DNA from: Aquipuribacter hungaricus
Lineage (GTDB): Bacteria > Actinomycetota > Actinomycetes > Actinomycetales > JBBAYJ01
Direction: 5' to 3' (one strand)
Assembly: GCF_042663885.1 (NCBI RefSeq)
Contig: NZ_JBHSXV010000001.1
Length of the DNA: 64,000 bases
The translations under genes and the position numbers were made by a program. The notes beneath the pieces were generated by a model. That model made no database searches. It was not told where the DNA came from and saw only the letters and a list, made by a program, of their open reading frames with translations. Positions 1 through 7,102 of this stretch are shown piece after piece (position 1 is the stretch's first letter; each line of letters begins with the position of its first letter).

Positions 1-224
1 CACGCGCACCCGGCCGATGCTAGGCAGCGGCACGTGTCGTGGGCGTATGCATCAGCCGGCCGGCGTGCGCGGTCCGCCGGAGCCGTAGCGGGCTTGGCCC
101 ACTGCCCCCGCCGCGTGGTCAGCGAGCTGGACGGCTGGGTTGTGCAGGGCGGGGTGAGCCGGACGGTCGTGCGCGGTGCTGTCGGTGCTGGTCCAGGCGT
201 GTCCTCGCGGTTACCGTCCCGAGC

Positions 225-590
225 ATGTCCGGTGCCGCGGCGGAGCCTGGGGAGCACGAGGTCCCACGTCCTCGCCTGCGACGTGCAGCCGGCTGGGGCC
301 TGATGGCGCTCAGCGTCGGCATGGTCGGGCTGAACGCCGAGGCTGCACTGCCGTACGGGACCACGGAGGCGGTGGTCTTCGTGCTGCTACCCCTGCCCGG
401 CCTCGCCGCCGCGCTCCTGGCCGACCGCTCAGCGATGAGGTGGCCGTTGGGCGTGCTGGGAGCGGTGTACGCCGCGGCGTCCGTCGCGCTCTTCATGATC
501 TTCTTCGTGTACGTCGGCCTGCTGTGGATGGCCGCCGCCGGCTCGTTCCCCAGGGCTCGGTCGAACCGCCCACGCGATGGGGCTCGGTGA
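225..590 (+). CDS. Small integral membrane protein, unknown function
   Basis: A 121-residue protein starting at an ATG. The N-terminal 22 residues are polar (MSGAAAEPGEHE), followed by three hydrophobic stretches: around residues 25-45, 48-65 and 75-108, the last containing ALFMIFFVYVGLLW. It ends in a short basic tail. The reading frame stays open upstream, but that part is arginine- and cysteine-rich and does not look coding, so the ATG at 225 was chosen. It resembles the many small three-helix membrane proteins of actinobacteria; no family was recognised. It is a single gene, with palindromic repeat B1 downstream of it. Confidence 0.55.
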   Translation: MSGAAAEPGEHEVPRPRLRRAAGWGLMALSVGMVGLNAEAALPYGTTEAVVFVLLPLPGLAAALLADRSAMRWPLGVLGAVYAAASVALFMIFFVYVGLLWMAAAGSFPRARSNRPRDGAR

Positions 591-758
591 CCGGCGGCTC
601 GGTCGCTACGGACTGCGTCAGCCGCGCGCCAGAGCTACCGCGAACGTCTCGGCCGCGCTGAAGGGCCGACTGCACTCCCGTCGACGCAGTGCATGGAGGG
701 GCGCCGGTGGCCGGCGTGGCCAGCGTGACCGCGGGAGCGGCGTCGCCGTATGACGCCC

Positions 759-797
759 CCGTCCCGGAACGGTGACCGGACGGGTCTATCGGGACGG
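759..797. repeat. Family B palindromic site B1
   Basis: Perfect inverted arms CCGTCCCG (759-766) and CGGGACGG (790-797) enclose a 23-base variable middle. Similar outer arms recur at 3857-3890, 6864-6908 and 14035-14065. It lies between the 225-590 gene and the oppositely oriented 872-1279 gene. Confidence 0.6.
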
Positions 798-871
798 TTG
801 AGTGCGGGAGAGGGTCCGCCAGGCGCCTGACCAGCAGATTCCCGACAGAGGGTTGCTAGCCGGTGAACGAA

Positions 872-1279
872 CTACGCCACAGAGGATGGCGGCGCAAGCC
901 GGACGCCCGTGCCGGCTCTGATCGACCCTAGGAGAAGCATCGCTGCAGCAGCCGCCGATGCCTTGTCCGGGTAACGCTCGTCGACGATCGCCGCCCGCCA
1001 GACGTCATCCTCATCTCCGCGCCAGACGAGCACCCGCCAGTCGCTCCGTCGCTGGACGCGGTAGAGGAACCAGCGCCCGAGCTGTGGGAGCCCCTCGACC
1101 ATCCCGACAACGGCCCAGACGACAAACACCCACCAGTCGCCGTTGAACAGATTCAAACGGTCCAACCGGCGCGTCAAAGGCCAACCTTGCTTCGCGTTGC
1201 CACGCACCAACCGGATATGCCACGTGGCGCCGTCGGGCGACGTAGCCGACCTCCCTGGGTTCGCGAGGAAGGACACCAC
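872..1279 (-). CDS. Hypothetical protein with one membrane segment
   Basis: A 135-residue protein. One hydrophobic, tryptophan-rich segment (WWVFVVWAVVGMVEGL, about residues 49-64) is followed by a polar region with WRVLVWRGDEDDVW and a C-terminal alanine-rich helix. The start shown is a GTG doublet; no clear ribosome site is visible, so the start is uncertain. Balanced acidic/basic composition and the tryptophan content argue that this frame is real. Function unknown. It is a stand-alone gene bordered by repeat sites B1 and B2. Confidence 0.55.
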   Translation of the reverse strand: MVSFLANPGRSATSPDGATWHIRLVRGNAKQGWPLTRRLDRLNLFNGDWWVFVVWAVVGMVEGLPQLGRWFLYRVQRRSDWRVLVWRGDEDDVWRAAIVDERYPDKASAAAAAMLLLGSIRAGTGVRLAPPSSVA

Positions 1280-1410
1280 CGAAGCAGTCTCTCCTACCCC
1301 CGCGCGCGTGACCGGCTCAAGACCGGGTGCACCGAACGCAACTCACACCCGCTCGTCCGCCCCGCAGCGGCCAAGGCGGAGCCACCTGCGACTGAGCGAT
1401 CGCGCTTCGG

Positions 1411-1451
1411 CGCAGCCGCCCCGGCGGCGGATCCCCCGTGGGACGGCTGCG
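1411..1451. repeat. Family B palindromic site B2
   Basis: Arms CGCAGCCG (1411-1418) and CGGCTGCG (1444-1451) pair perfectly. The interior carries GGATCCCCCGTGGGACGG, closely matching site B3 (GGATCCCGCGTGGGACGG). Confidence 0.6.
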
Positions 1452-1493
1452 CCTGGTGCTAGGCGTCCACGCCTAAGCCGTCGGCCGTCACCC

Positions 1494-1525
1494 TGTAGGC
1501 GGTCGGCTATCGGTCCGATCCGACG
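1494..1525. repeat. Family A motif A1 (degenerate)
   Basis: GTAGGCGGTCGGCTATCGG followed by TCCGATCC, a diverged copy of the family A pattern (GTAGCCGACCGTCTACCGG at 6801). It lies about 75 bases from the stop of the 1602-2078 gene. Confidence 0.35.
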
Positions 1526-1601
1526 GGGCAACATTGGGACCGTGGACGCGCGCTCAGCTTGGGCTGGTGGTGGCGCCGGGACGGCGGCTGCGATCTGCGG
1601 C

Positions 1602-2078
1602 TCACGGCCTTGCGTTGCCGTCCGGCGTCCCCGTCGCCGAGACGACCCTGGCCGCCCGCAGCTTGACCAACTCCCGCTGAGTCCGGGCGCGCCTCGCCGC
1701 GTCCTCTTGGGCGATCTTCCGTGCAGCCGCTTGCGCTTCCTTCGCCGCGTCCTCAGCCGCTAGGAGGGCCGCAGCCTCCCGCTTAGCTACCTGCCTATCG
1801 AATTCTGCGGCCTCCTCCGCCCGCCAACCGGCGCGAAGAGCCTCCCGACGCGCCGGGTCGTGCTCCGCCTTCATGGCGCGGGCGCGAGCACGCTGCCGGG
1901 GCTGGTTGCGGTACACGAGCCACTTGCAAACGGCCAGGCCGACCAACAACGCGCCAACCACGGCTACACCGGCTGGCCCGGTCGCGTCGTAGAACAAGAC
2001 GAAAGGCAGCATGAGCAGCATGAAACCGATGTAGGCGACAACGGCGATCAGCAATACACCCACCAGGGCAAGAATCAA
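1602..2078 (-). CDS. Membrane protein with long alanine-rich coiled-coil tail
   Basis: A 158-residue protein. Residues 1-29 and about 32-52 are hydrophobic (LLIAVVAYIGFMLLMLPFVLF; VAVVGALLVGLAVCKWLVY). A basic stop-transfer (RQRARARAMK) and a long charged, alanine-rich helix (about residues 68-140) follow, probably a coiled coil. The start shown is a TTG; a TACAAT hexamer lies just upstream on the coding strand. Another possible start is the GTG at 2060. No family was recognised. A scaffold or anchoring role is a guess from the architecture only. Confidence 0.6.
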   Translation of the reverse strand: MILALVGVLLIAVVAYIGFMLLMLPFVLFYDATGPAGVAVVGALLVGLAVCKWLVYRNQPRQRARARAMKAEHDPARREALRAGWRAEEAAEFDRQVAKREAAALLAAEDAAKEAQAAARKIAQEDAARRARTQRELVKLRAARVVSATGTPDGNARP

Positions 2079-2178
2079 TTGTATGATGTCGACGCACCCT
2101 TCAGTAGTGGTCCTTTGAACTGTATGGAGCTATGCGGGGCAGGACTGCAGCCCGCGTCACTTGCAGGCGCCGCGCCTC

Positions 2179-2415
2179 TTAGGGGTTCTCGGAGAGGTAG
2201 TCGACGGCGTCAGACGCCATCTGCTCCGCGTCAGCCGCGCACTGCTCGGGATCTGTGTACTGCTCCGGGTGGTCGGAGTTCCACTGACGACAGGACTCTA
2301 AATACGAGGAGCCGCTGCTTCCGGTGCTTGCGTTACCTGTACTTCCACTGTCGCCGCACCCGCTGCTGACTCCGATCAGCAGCATGAGCAAAATGGCGTA
2401 GAAGGCGTTCTTCAC
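2179..2415 (-). CDS. Small putative lipoprotein
   Basis: A 78-residue protein. A basic N-terminus and hydrophobic segment (FYAILLMLLIGV) run into a lipobox-like SSGC at residues 17-20, so the mature protein would start at Cys20 and be exported and lipid-anchored. A Ser/Gly/Thr linker follows, then a short acidic domain with two further cysteines (ESC, EQC) that could pair. The start is a GTG with GGAG just upstream. The domain resembles small actinobacterial lipoproteins, but no function can be given. Confidence 0.65.
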   Translation of the reverse strand: MKNAFYAILLMLLIGVSSGCGDSGSTGNASTGSSGSSYLESCRQWNSDHPEQYTDPEQCAADAEQMASDAVDYLSENP

Positions 2416-2654
2416 GAGGCTCCGTCTTTGTGGTAGTAAAAGGTCGCTCCGGATGTCGACTACTCGAGCCCGTTCTGGAGTGCTGGCGGCGCCTCCTCAC
2501 CCGATCGCCGGTACGCGGGCACATCCGGCTCCCGCCCAATCGCTGGTTGCTATGCGCTGGGTGACCATTCCGAGCCGTAGGGGACGCCGCGGGCACGGCC
2601 ACGCCTGGTCGTCCCCTGGGCATCCACAACCGGTGACGAGCGCTGCTTCGGCGT

Positions 2655-2670
2655 GTAGCACTTGTGCAAC
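2655..2670. promoter_or_regulatory. Inverted repeat upstream of vapB, probable autoregulatory operator
   Basis: GTAGCAC and GTGCAAC form arms matching at 6 of 7 positions around a TT spacer, ending nine bases before the proposed vapB start at 2680. Toxin-antitoxin operons are usually repressed by the antitoxin binding such palindromes next to the start. An AACACT hexamer (2668-2673) overlaps the arm and sits six bases from the GTG, so binding would block a leaderless promoter. Confidence 0.45.
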
Positions 2671-2679
2671 ACTGGGCCT

Positions 2680-2931
2680 GTGACCACGATCGGACTGCGC
2701 GAGCTGCGCCAGCAGGCCTCCGAGCTGCTGCGACGCGTCGAGGGCGGTGAGCAGGTGCTCATCACTGTTGCCGGTCGACCGAGCGCCCGCCTCGTGCCGG
2801 TGAGCCCGCGAGCCTGGCGCTCCTGGACCGACGTCGCCGACCTCTTCGACGGGCCCGCCGATCTGCAGTGGGACACCGATCGGAACCGTCTCGATGACGA
2901 CCTGCGCGATCCTTGGCACCCCACCCAGTGA
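2680..2931 (+). CDS. vapB: VapB-type antitoxin (Phd/YefM-like)
   Basis: An 83-residue antitoxin. The N-terminus TTIGLRELRQQASELLRRV followed by GEQVLITVAGRPSARLVPV is the typical Phd/YefM-fold DNA-binding domain (prevent-host-death family). The C-terminal 35 residues, with tryptophans and acidic residues, would wrap the toxin. The GTG at 2680 gives the usual family start; a TTG at 2662 would add six atypical residues. The stop codon overlaps the toxin start by four bases (GTGA), so the two are translationally coupled. It should neutralise the partner toxin and repress the operon. Confidence 0.85.
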   Translation: MTTIGLRELRQQASELLRRVEGGEQVLITVAGRPSARLVPVSPRAWRSWTDVADLFDGPADLQWDTDRNRLDDDLRDPWHPTQ

Positions 2932-3308
2932 GAGCGCTGCTCGACACCTCCGTCGTCATCGCCGCCGACGTCCAGCCGCTGGAGGGCGAGCTGGCCGTCA
3001 GTGCCGTCACGTTGTCCGAGCTGCACTTCGGCGTCCTGGTCGCCACCGATCCTGCCGTGCGTGCCGAGCGGCTGCGCCGACTGTCGCGGTTGCAGCAGAG
3101 CTTCGACGCGCTGCCGGTCGATGAGGCGGTGGCCGCCAGCTACGGCCGTCTGGCCGCTGCGGTGGTTGCCGCAGGCCGTCAGCCCCGAGCGCGGACGATG
3201 GACCTGCTCATCGCAGCGACGGCTCACGCCCACGACGCACGGCTCTACACCCGCAACGCTGCTGACCTCCGTGGCCTTGAGGTCCTTCTCGAGGTCGTCA
3301 GCGTCTGA
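2928..3308 (+). CDS. vapC: VapC-type PIN-domain toxin ribonuclease
   Basis: A 126-residue PIN domain. The family's acidic residues are visible: Asp in RALLDTSVV near the N-terminus, Glu in LSELHFG, Asp in RTMDLLIAA, and the final TRNAADLRG motif with Asp. These coordinate Mg2+/Mn2+ for RNA cleavage, usually of tRNA or rRNA. The GTG at 2928 overlaps the antitoxin stop. Length and order (antitoxin first) are standard for VapBC. It is one of the few plus-strand units in this region. The true RNA target cannot be told from sequence. Confidence 0.9.
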   Translation: MRALLDTSVVIAADVQPLEGELAVSAVTLSELHFGVLVATDPAVRAERLRRLSRLQQSFDALPVDEAVAASYGRLAAAVVAAGRQPRARTMDLLIAATAHAHDARLYTRNAADLRGLEVLLEVVSV

Positions 3309-3422
3309 ATTAGCGGCGCCTCTTGCGCCGGTAGCCGGCTGTGCTCTTGGCCAGTGGCCGATCGGCGACTGGGAGGCGCAGTGCTCGCGAGCCACGCCCC
3401 GTTTGAGCGTCGGAGCCGCCTA

Positions 3423-3773
3423 CTACTCCGGGTCTCGACCATTCGCCTTGGAACGGCGATGCCTCAACCTGCGACGCAGCTGCGCCTTGAACCTGCGCTG
3501 CGCCCGCTCGATCGCGACAAACTGCGGGTCGTTGGCGATTTCGAAGTACCCGTTCTCGGCAGGGTCGTTTCCCCCGTCGGAGTCAACCAGCCGAGCTAGC
3601 TCTTCACGCAGCGGCGGGCCGCCGGGCAGCTGGGCGGCCCAACTGGCCTTCGGCGACGGGGCGTCCACGACGAGATCATGGGGCACCGCTGGCGGCCTTT
3701 TGCCCGAGTGGCGAGATGTCACCCATCGGCTGCCTGAGCGCATGGCGACGAGGCGCCGCAGGGTCGCTGACAC
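3423..3773 (-). CDS. Hypothetical protein, basic C-terminus
   Basis: A 116-residue frame. The middle (PGGPPLREELARLVDSDGGNDPAENGYFEIANDPQ is its general character) looks like an ordinary soluble protein, and the C-terminus is strongly basic (RRFKAQLRRRLRHRRSK), suggesting nucleic-acid or membrane-surface binding. Start candidates are the GTG at 3773 and an ATG at 3743; neither has a clear ribosome site. No family was recognised. An overlapping plus-strand frame exists but is less protein-like. Confidence 0.4.
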   Translation of the reverse strand: MSATLRRLVAMRSGSRWVTSRHSGKRPPAVPHDLVVDAPSPKASWAAQLPGGPPLREELARLVDSDGGNDPAENGYFEIANDPQFVAIERAQRRFKAQLRRRLRHRRSKANGRDPE

Positions 3774-3793
3774 GGAATCTGTCGAACGGCCCC

Positions 3794-3820
3794 CGGTAGA
3801 GGACCGCCTGCCGGCGACGG
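3794..3820. repeat. Family A motif A2
   Basis: GGTAGAGGACCGCC followed by TGCCGGCGACGG, matching the family core (CCGGCGACGG). It sits about 40 bases before palindrome B3, the same A-then-B order as at 5555-5657, 6801-6908 and 12077-12175. Confidence 0.45.
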
Positions 3821-3856
3821 GGCGGCGGTGAGCGGCGTCCCGCAGTGACCTCGTCC

Positions 3857-3890
3857 GGTCGTCCCGCAGGGGATCCCGCGTGGGACGGCC
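3857..3890. repeat. Family B palindromic site B3
   Basis: Arms GGTCGTCCC and GGGACGGCC match at 8 of 9 positions. The segment CGTCCCGCAGGGGATCCC is identical to bases in site B5 3 kb away. It is located 30 bases beyond the stop of the 3922-4215 gene. Confidence 0.65.
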
Positions 3891-3921
3891 AGGTGCCTAC
3901 GCCACTGACGCCTCAGATGGC

Positions 3922-4215
3922 CTACTCAGCGGGCCAACGTGCGAGCGTCGCTGCGACACCTGCCTCCACCTGACTCCTCGAGGGCGGGTCGGTTTCGAAC
4001 CACTGCCCGAAGGCTGCGGCGATGCTGTCCAGCCGTGTCGCATCCACAGCGGCTAGCACGACGGGCGTCACCTGAACCCCCAACGCGAGTCGGACCGCTT
4101 CACAGCACTCCTGCGGCGAGGCGTCGGCGACCGGCACCGGCGGGCAGACGGCAGCGGCGAAGGACTCGCCCATCGCGATCGCGAAATCCGCGCGATCCTG
4201 CTCCGACCAACGCAT
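3922..4215 (-). CDS. Hypothetical small helical protein
   Basis: A 97-residue soluble protein. The ATG at 4215 is preceded by GAGGAGA, a good ribosome site, which fixes the start. The sequence is acidic and alanine-rich, with predicted helices (FAIAMGESFAAAV; CCEAVRLALGV; LDSIAAAFGQWF) and a central adjacent cysteine pair (ECCEAV). No family was recognised. It is a stand-alone gene with palindrome B3 just beyond its stop. Confidence 0.6.
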   Translation of the reverse strand: MRWSEQDRADFAIAMGESFAAAVCPPVPVADASPQECCEAVRLALGVQVTPVVLAAVDATRLDSIAAAFGQWFETDPPSRSQVEAGVAATLARWPAE

Positions 4216-4310
4216 GAGCTCTCCTCGTCAACCGGCGACGAGGGGCGGTCGTCACCGAAGTCGGACGGCTCATCGTCTCACTCGATCACGGGTCACCGTG
4301 AGTCCCAGAC

Positions 4311-4332
4311 ACCGACCCGCTACCGGCGACGG
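4311..4332. repeat. Family A motif A3
   Basis: ACCGACCCGCTACCGGCGACGG. The stop codon of the 4320-4808 gene (TAG on the minus strand) lies inside this motif, as also happens at motif A6 (7859-7883). Confidence 0.5.
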
Positions 4333-4808
4333 GGAATGAGGGCTGGAGCGGCGACTGCGGCCAGCGCGGCTTCGACCCGCTGATGTTGCTCGGGCAGGAG
4401 ATGCGCGCGGACGCTGGACAGGGTGCCTGCGGAAGTGAACAGCTCACCGAACAGGCCGCCGCCCTGCAGGCACAGATAGCTCGCGTGGGGCGCGATCGTC
4501 AGGAGCAACCCCCACTGGGTGGGATCGGAGTCGTTGACGACGACTGCCTGGAAGGGGTTCCGATGCACAGTCGTCAAGAGGCTGGGCCGGTTGAGCCGGT
4601 GCAGCGTGAAGGCGGCCTCTCGTGCAGCGGGCGGAAGCGGGCCGGTGCGGCCGAGGAGATCGGCGACGACCTGGGTGGCGTCGGGCCGCAGGGTGGCGAG
4701 GACCGTCCGGTAGAAGGCGTCGACCTCGGACGCGGCCGGGGCGGCGTACTCAGGGACTGCGCTGGTGTCGAGATCCACCACGTAGGTCCGCCGGCGGCGC
4801 CACCTCAT
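4320..4808 (-). CDS. Hypothetical protein
   Basis: A 162-residue protein starting at MRWRRRRTYVVDL. It is helical and hydrophobic in places but without a clear membrane segment. Features include VDAFYRTVLATLRPDATQVVADLLG (residues about 28-52) and a central beta-like stretch FQAVVVNDSDPTQWGLLLTIAP. An upstream GTG at 4856 would add 16 residues of low-quality sequence. No family was recognised. Its stop codon falls inside family A motif A3. Confidence 0.5.
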   Translation of the reverse strand: MRWRRRRTYVVDLDTSAVPEYAAPAASEVDAFYRTVLATLRPDATQVVADLLGRTGPLPPAAREAAFTLHRLNRPSLLTTVHRNPFQAVVVNDSDPTQWGLLLTIAPHASYLCLQGGGLFGELFTSAGTLSSVRAHLLPEQHQRVEAALAAVAAPALIPRRR

Positions 4809-4997
4809 CGCGTGGCCGGCCCGGGCGGGCCGGCGGTGGGGCGGGTTGGGCTGCACGGTCCTTCGTCCTGTCTCCCTATTCGGGGTGGTGCGTTGTCGAG
4901 CCGGGCGTCGGACAACTGAGGAGCCCCGTGAGGCGGCCCCGATGCTGGCGTTCGCCCAGTCGGTCGCGGCCTTCGGGCGAACTGGTGGGAACCGGTG

Positions 4998-5450
4998 TCA
5001 GCCGCTCTGGAGCTGGTAGTACCTGCGGACCGAAGGAAGGAGGAACACCGCCCAGGCGACAGCCGGGAGGAGCAGGAGGAGAGCAACGAAGGGGTTGACT
5101 CGCAGGCCCCACATGTCGTTCACCACGAGGTGGTCCACAGCACCTGCTGCGACGAACAGGGGTAGGACCACCCAGGCCATGACTCGAGCTCGCCATCGCT
5201 GACGCCAGAGGGCGACTGCGCCACTCAGGGCCCCGAGGCCCAGGCCCAGTACGCCGATGCCGTAGGGAAGCGCCTGCCACTGCAGACCAGGGTCGCCGGT
5301 CACCAAGCTGCTCACGACGGTCGTCAGGTAGACGATCCCGGTCAACGTCGTCCCTACGCCAAGCAGGACAAGCACCGCGAACGGGAACCACAGCACATCG
5401 GGAGGACGCACCGAAGTTCGTCGGACGGCTTCGTGGGTGCTGGCGCGCAT
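4998..5450 (-). CDS. Four-helix membrane protein, unknown function
   Basis: A 150-residue protein from an ATG at 5450. Four hydrophobic segments are clear: LWFPFAVLVLLGVGTTLTGIV, ALPYGIGVLGLGLGALSGAV, MAWVVLPLFVAAGAVDHL and FVALLLLLPAVAWAVFLL. The frame is open upstream for another 58 codons, but that part is arginine-rich and overlaps the intergenic repeat zone, so the ATG is preferred. Likely a cytoplasmic-membrane protein of unknown role. Confidence 0.6.
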   Translation of the reverse strand: MRASTHEAVRRTSVRPPDVLWFPFAVLVLLGVGTTLTGIVYLTTVVSSLVTGDPGLQWQALPYGIGVLGLGLGALSGAVALWRQRWRARVMAWVVLPLFVAAGAVDHLVVNDMWGLRVNPFVALLLLLPAVAWAVFLLPSVRRYYQLQSG

Positions 5451-5554
5451 GGACTGATCGTCCCGCTCTGGTGAGCAACAGGGGGCCAACTGCGCGAGGA
5501 CGCCCCGATGGCCGATCGCCGGAGGCCAACTTGCAGCGCTCAGACGGCCGTTTC

Positions 5555-5584
5555 GATAGACGACCGTCCACCGGCGACGGACAG
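5555..5584. repeat. Family A motif A4
   Basis: GATAGACGACCGTCCACCGG then CGACGGACAG, nearly identical to the 6801 copy over GACCGTCYACCGGCGACGGACAG. Palindrome B4 follows after 35 bases. Confidence 0.6.
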
Positions 5585-5619
5585 AAGCTGGGGCGCCCTG
5601 CCCACGACCGAGCCTCGCC

Positions 5620-5657
5620 GTCACCCGGGGATCCTCAGCCGGGACTCGTCAGGTGAC
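5620..5657. repeat. Family B palindromic site B4
   Basis: Perfect outer arms GTCACC (5620-5625) and GGTGAC (5652-5657) around CGGGGATCCTCAGCCGGGAC, whose core matches the GGGGATCCYCAGC core of B5. It lies about 40 bases beyond the stop of the 5700-6248 gene. Confidence 0.6.
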
Positions 5658-5699
5658 CCAGCCCCGTCCGTTGCCCCCAGCAACGATCCGGCGACCTAG

Positions 5700-6248
5700 T
5701 CAGGCCGCTGGACCCCCGGTTGCCAGCGAAGCCAGGACGTAAGCCGCCCATGAGAGCCAGAGAAGCACTTCGTACCACTCCGGCCGGCGTAGGCGGCGCC
5801 TGATCTGAGCACTGGAGCCAGCGGGGTCTCCGTCGAGGAACGAGACCGGGAGCAGGGCTCGTTCAACGGGCGGCCCGGCGAACTTCTGCTCCTCCAGCCC
5901 CCAGGCGTACAAGTTCCCGGTGCTAGTCCGGATTTTCAGCCAGCCGGCCGCACCGCTGACGAGCCCCACGTAGGCGGCCCGCGGGACGACGGTGTCGGTC
6001 AAGACGTTGCGAACAACCAGGCGGTCGTGCGCGGCTTCGACGCGGGGACGCGTGAGCAAGCTGAGGGCGAGGACGCTGATAGCGATCATCCAGAGGCCGT
6101 ACTCCATCAGCGCCGCCGCGACTGTGTGCCGCGGGTAATCCGGGTCGGGTGCTCGAAGCATGAGCATGTCGAGACCGACCGCTAGAGCCAGCACGCCGAA
6201 GCTGATGAAGATGCCAGCCCCGAAGTTGGACCAACGGCGGAGAGTCAC
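5700..6248 (-). CDS. Membrane protein with PH-like domain
   Basis: A 182-residue protein from a GTG at 6248 (VTLRRWSNFG). Two adjacent hydrophobic helices (FISFGVLALAVGLDMLML; LMEYGLWMIAISVLALSLL) precede a beta-rich section beginning RVEAAHDRLVVRNVLTDTVVP, typical of small bacterial PH-like domains behind two helices. A last hydrophobic helix (EVLLWLSWAAYVLASLATG) ends it. This matches the widespread actinobacterial PH-domain membrane proteins of unknown function; the assignment rests on layout rather than strong sequence identity. Confidence 0.6.
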   Translation of the reverse strand: MTLRRWSNFGAGIFISFGVLALAVGLDMLMLRAPDPDYPRHTVAAALMEYGLWMIAISVLALSLLTRPRVEAAHDRLVVRNVLTDTVVPRAAYVGLVSGAAGWLKIRTSTGNLYAWGLEEQKFAGPPVERALLPVSFLDGDPAGSSAQIRRRLRRPEWYEVLLWLSWAAYVLASLATGGPAA

Positions 6249-6391
6249 GGGGGGCACACACCAAGTGTGAGGGCTGCTCCGCCGCGGACGGACGAAATTC
6301 CCCCCGGTTCGCCAGTCCGGGCGCATGAGGCAGAGACGGCCCCCGCAAGGGACCACGGACCAACTTTGGTCGGTGGCAACACCACAGGCTC

Positions 6392-6410
6392 CCGGTAGCC
6401 GACGGCCTTA
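6392..6410. repeat. Partial family A motif
   Basis: CCCGGTAGCCGACGGCCTT keeps only the left half of the family A pattern (GGTAGCCGAC). It sits in the 6249-6515 gap, which holds no gene that I recognise. Confidence 0.3.
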
Positions 6411-6515
6411 CAGCGCCTTGGCGGGCGACGAGCTGCACCCTCACATTCGCTACGGACGCACTGGTGGCTCACGACCAGGGCATGCTTATTCGGAACCCGC
6501 TGAAGCTCGCCGGGG

Positions 6516-6686
6516 CTAGAGGCCGGCTAGAAATGCTGCGTTCCCGATCATCGTCACGACAAAGGCCCATGCACCGTCTAGGACAAGGAAAGCAACCGCC
6601 TGGCAGAGCGCACACAGGGAAAAACCGGTGAGCACACGCAGCAGACTCGGTTTGCGGCGAAGCTTAGAAGCTGTCAAGCCAAACAC
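6516..6686 (-). CDS. Short membrane protein
   Basis: A 56-residue protein read from a GTG (VFGLTASKLRRKPSLLRVL). After a basic N-terminus there are two hydrophobic stretches: LTGFSLCALCQAVAFLVL and WAFVVTMIGNAAFLAGL. The same frame stays open upstream to about 6814 with plausible codons (it would read YLNNSPLRLALSRLDASAE...), but no ATG, GTG or TTG is present there and the frame runs into family A motif A5. The gene may therefore be 5'-truncated or have lost its original start at the repeat junction. Confidence 0.4.
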   Translation of the reverse strand: MFGLTASKLRRKPSLLRVLTGFSLCALCQAVAFLVLDGAWAFVVTMIGNAAFLAGL

Positions 6687-6800
6687 TCTCCACGCGGCAC
6701 GCCGACGCCATGGCCGGGGCAGGTCTGGTGGGCAAGGCGCAGCGGCCTCGGCGGACGCGTCGAGTCTAGAGAGAGCCAGCCGGAGAGGGCTGTTGTTCAG

Positions 6801-6836
6801 GTAGCCGACCGTCTACCGGCGACGGACAGCGGCTGA
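6801..6836. repeat. Family A motif A5 (best copy)
   Basis: GTAGCCGACCGTCTACCGGC followed by GACGGACAGCGGCTGA. Outer AGCCG/CGGCT and inner CCGTC/GACGG pairings give a small double hairpin. It is used as the reference for the family. Confidence 0.65.
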
Positions 6837-6863
6837 GGAGCAGGTCGCGTGACACCGGCCCCG

Positions 6864-6908
6864 CCGTCCCGCAGGGGATCCCCAGCTGGCGATCCGTCAG
6901 CGGGACGG
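6864..6908. repeat. Family B palindromic site B5 (best copy)
   Basis: Perfect 9-base arms CCGTCCCGC (6864-6872) and GCGGGACGG (6900-6908) enclose a second near-palindrome GGATCCCCAGCTGGCGATCC. The whole 45-base unit can fold as one long imperfect hairpin. There is no T-run after it, so a standard terminator is unlikely. Confidence 0.75.
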
Positions 6909-6997
6909 GGTGGCCACGTCCGCCGGCGGTTGTTTCGTGGCTCGCTCCGTCGCCGGGAGCCGGTCCGCTAATGGGACGGCCATCGTTTCCCGCGACG

Positions 6998-7053
6998 CTG
7001 CGGGCTGCGGGCTGCGGGCTGCGGGCTGCGGGCTGCGGGCCGCGGGCCGCGGG
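6998..7053. repeat. Tandem heptamer repeat, eight units
   Basis: Six CTGCGGG units followed by two CCGCGGG units without interruption. Located 50 bases beyond the stop of the 7103-7594 gene. The unit length of seven is not a multiple of three and no coding role is apparent; it is a likely slippage-prone locus. Confidence 0.85.
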
Positions 7054-7102
7054 TCAGGCGAGGGCCATGGGTCCGCGAGGGCCTGGTCGCGGTTATCGAG
7101 TC

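Larger units (their letters stand above)
1280..1601. other. Intergenic stretch with repeat sites
   Basis: About 320 bases without a convincing gene. It holds palindrome B2 (1411-1451), an inverted repeat-like GGCGTCCACGCC at 1472-1483, and family A motif A1 (1494-1525). Nothing else was recognised. Confidence 0.5.
6687..7102. other. Intergenic zone with motif A, palindrome B and heptamer repeats
   Basis: About 415 bases. It holds family A motif A5 (6801-6836), the best family B palindrome B5 (6864-6908) and eight tandem YTGCGGG-type heptamers (6998-7053). The frame upstream of the 6516-6686 gene also crosses its left part. No separate gene is visible. Confidence 0.5.

Noticed and set aside
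6998..7053. CRISPR array
   Set aside because: The tandem heptamers have no spacers. No CRISPR-like repeat-spacer pattern or cas gene was seen anywhere in the window.
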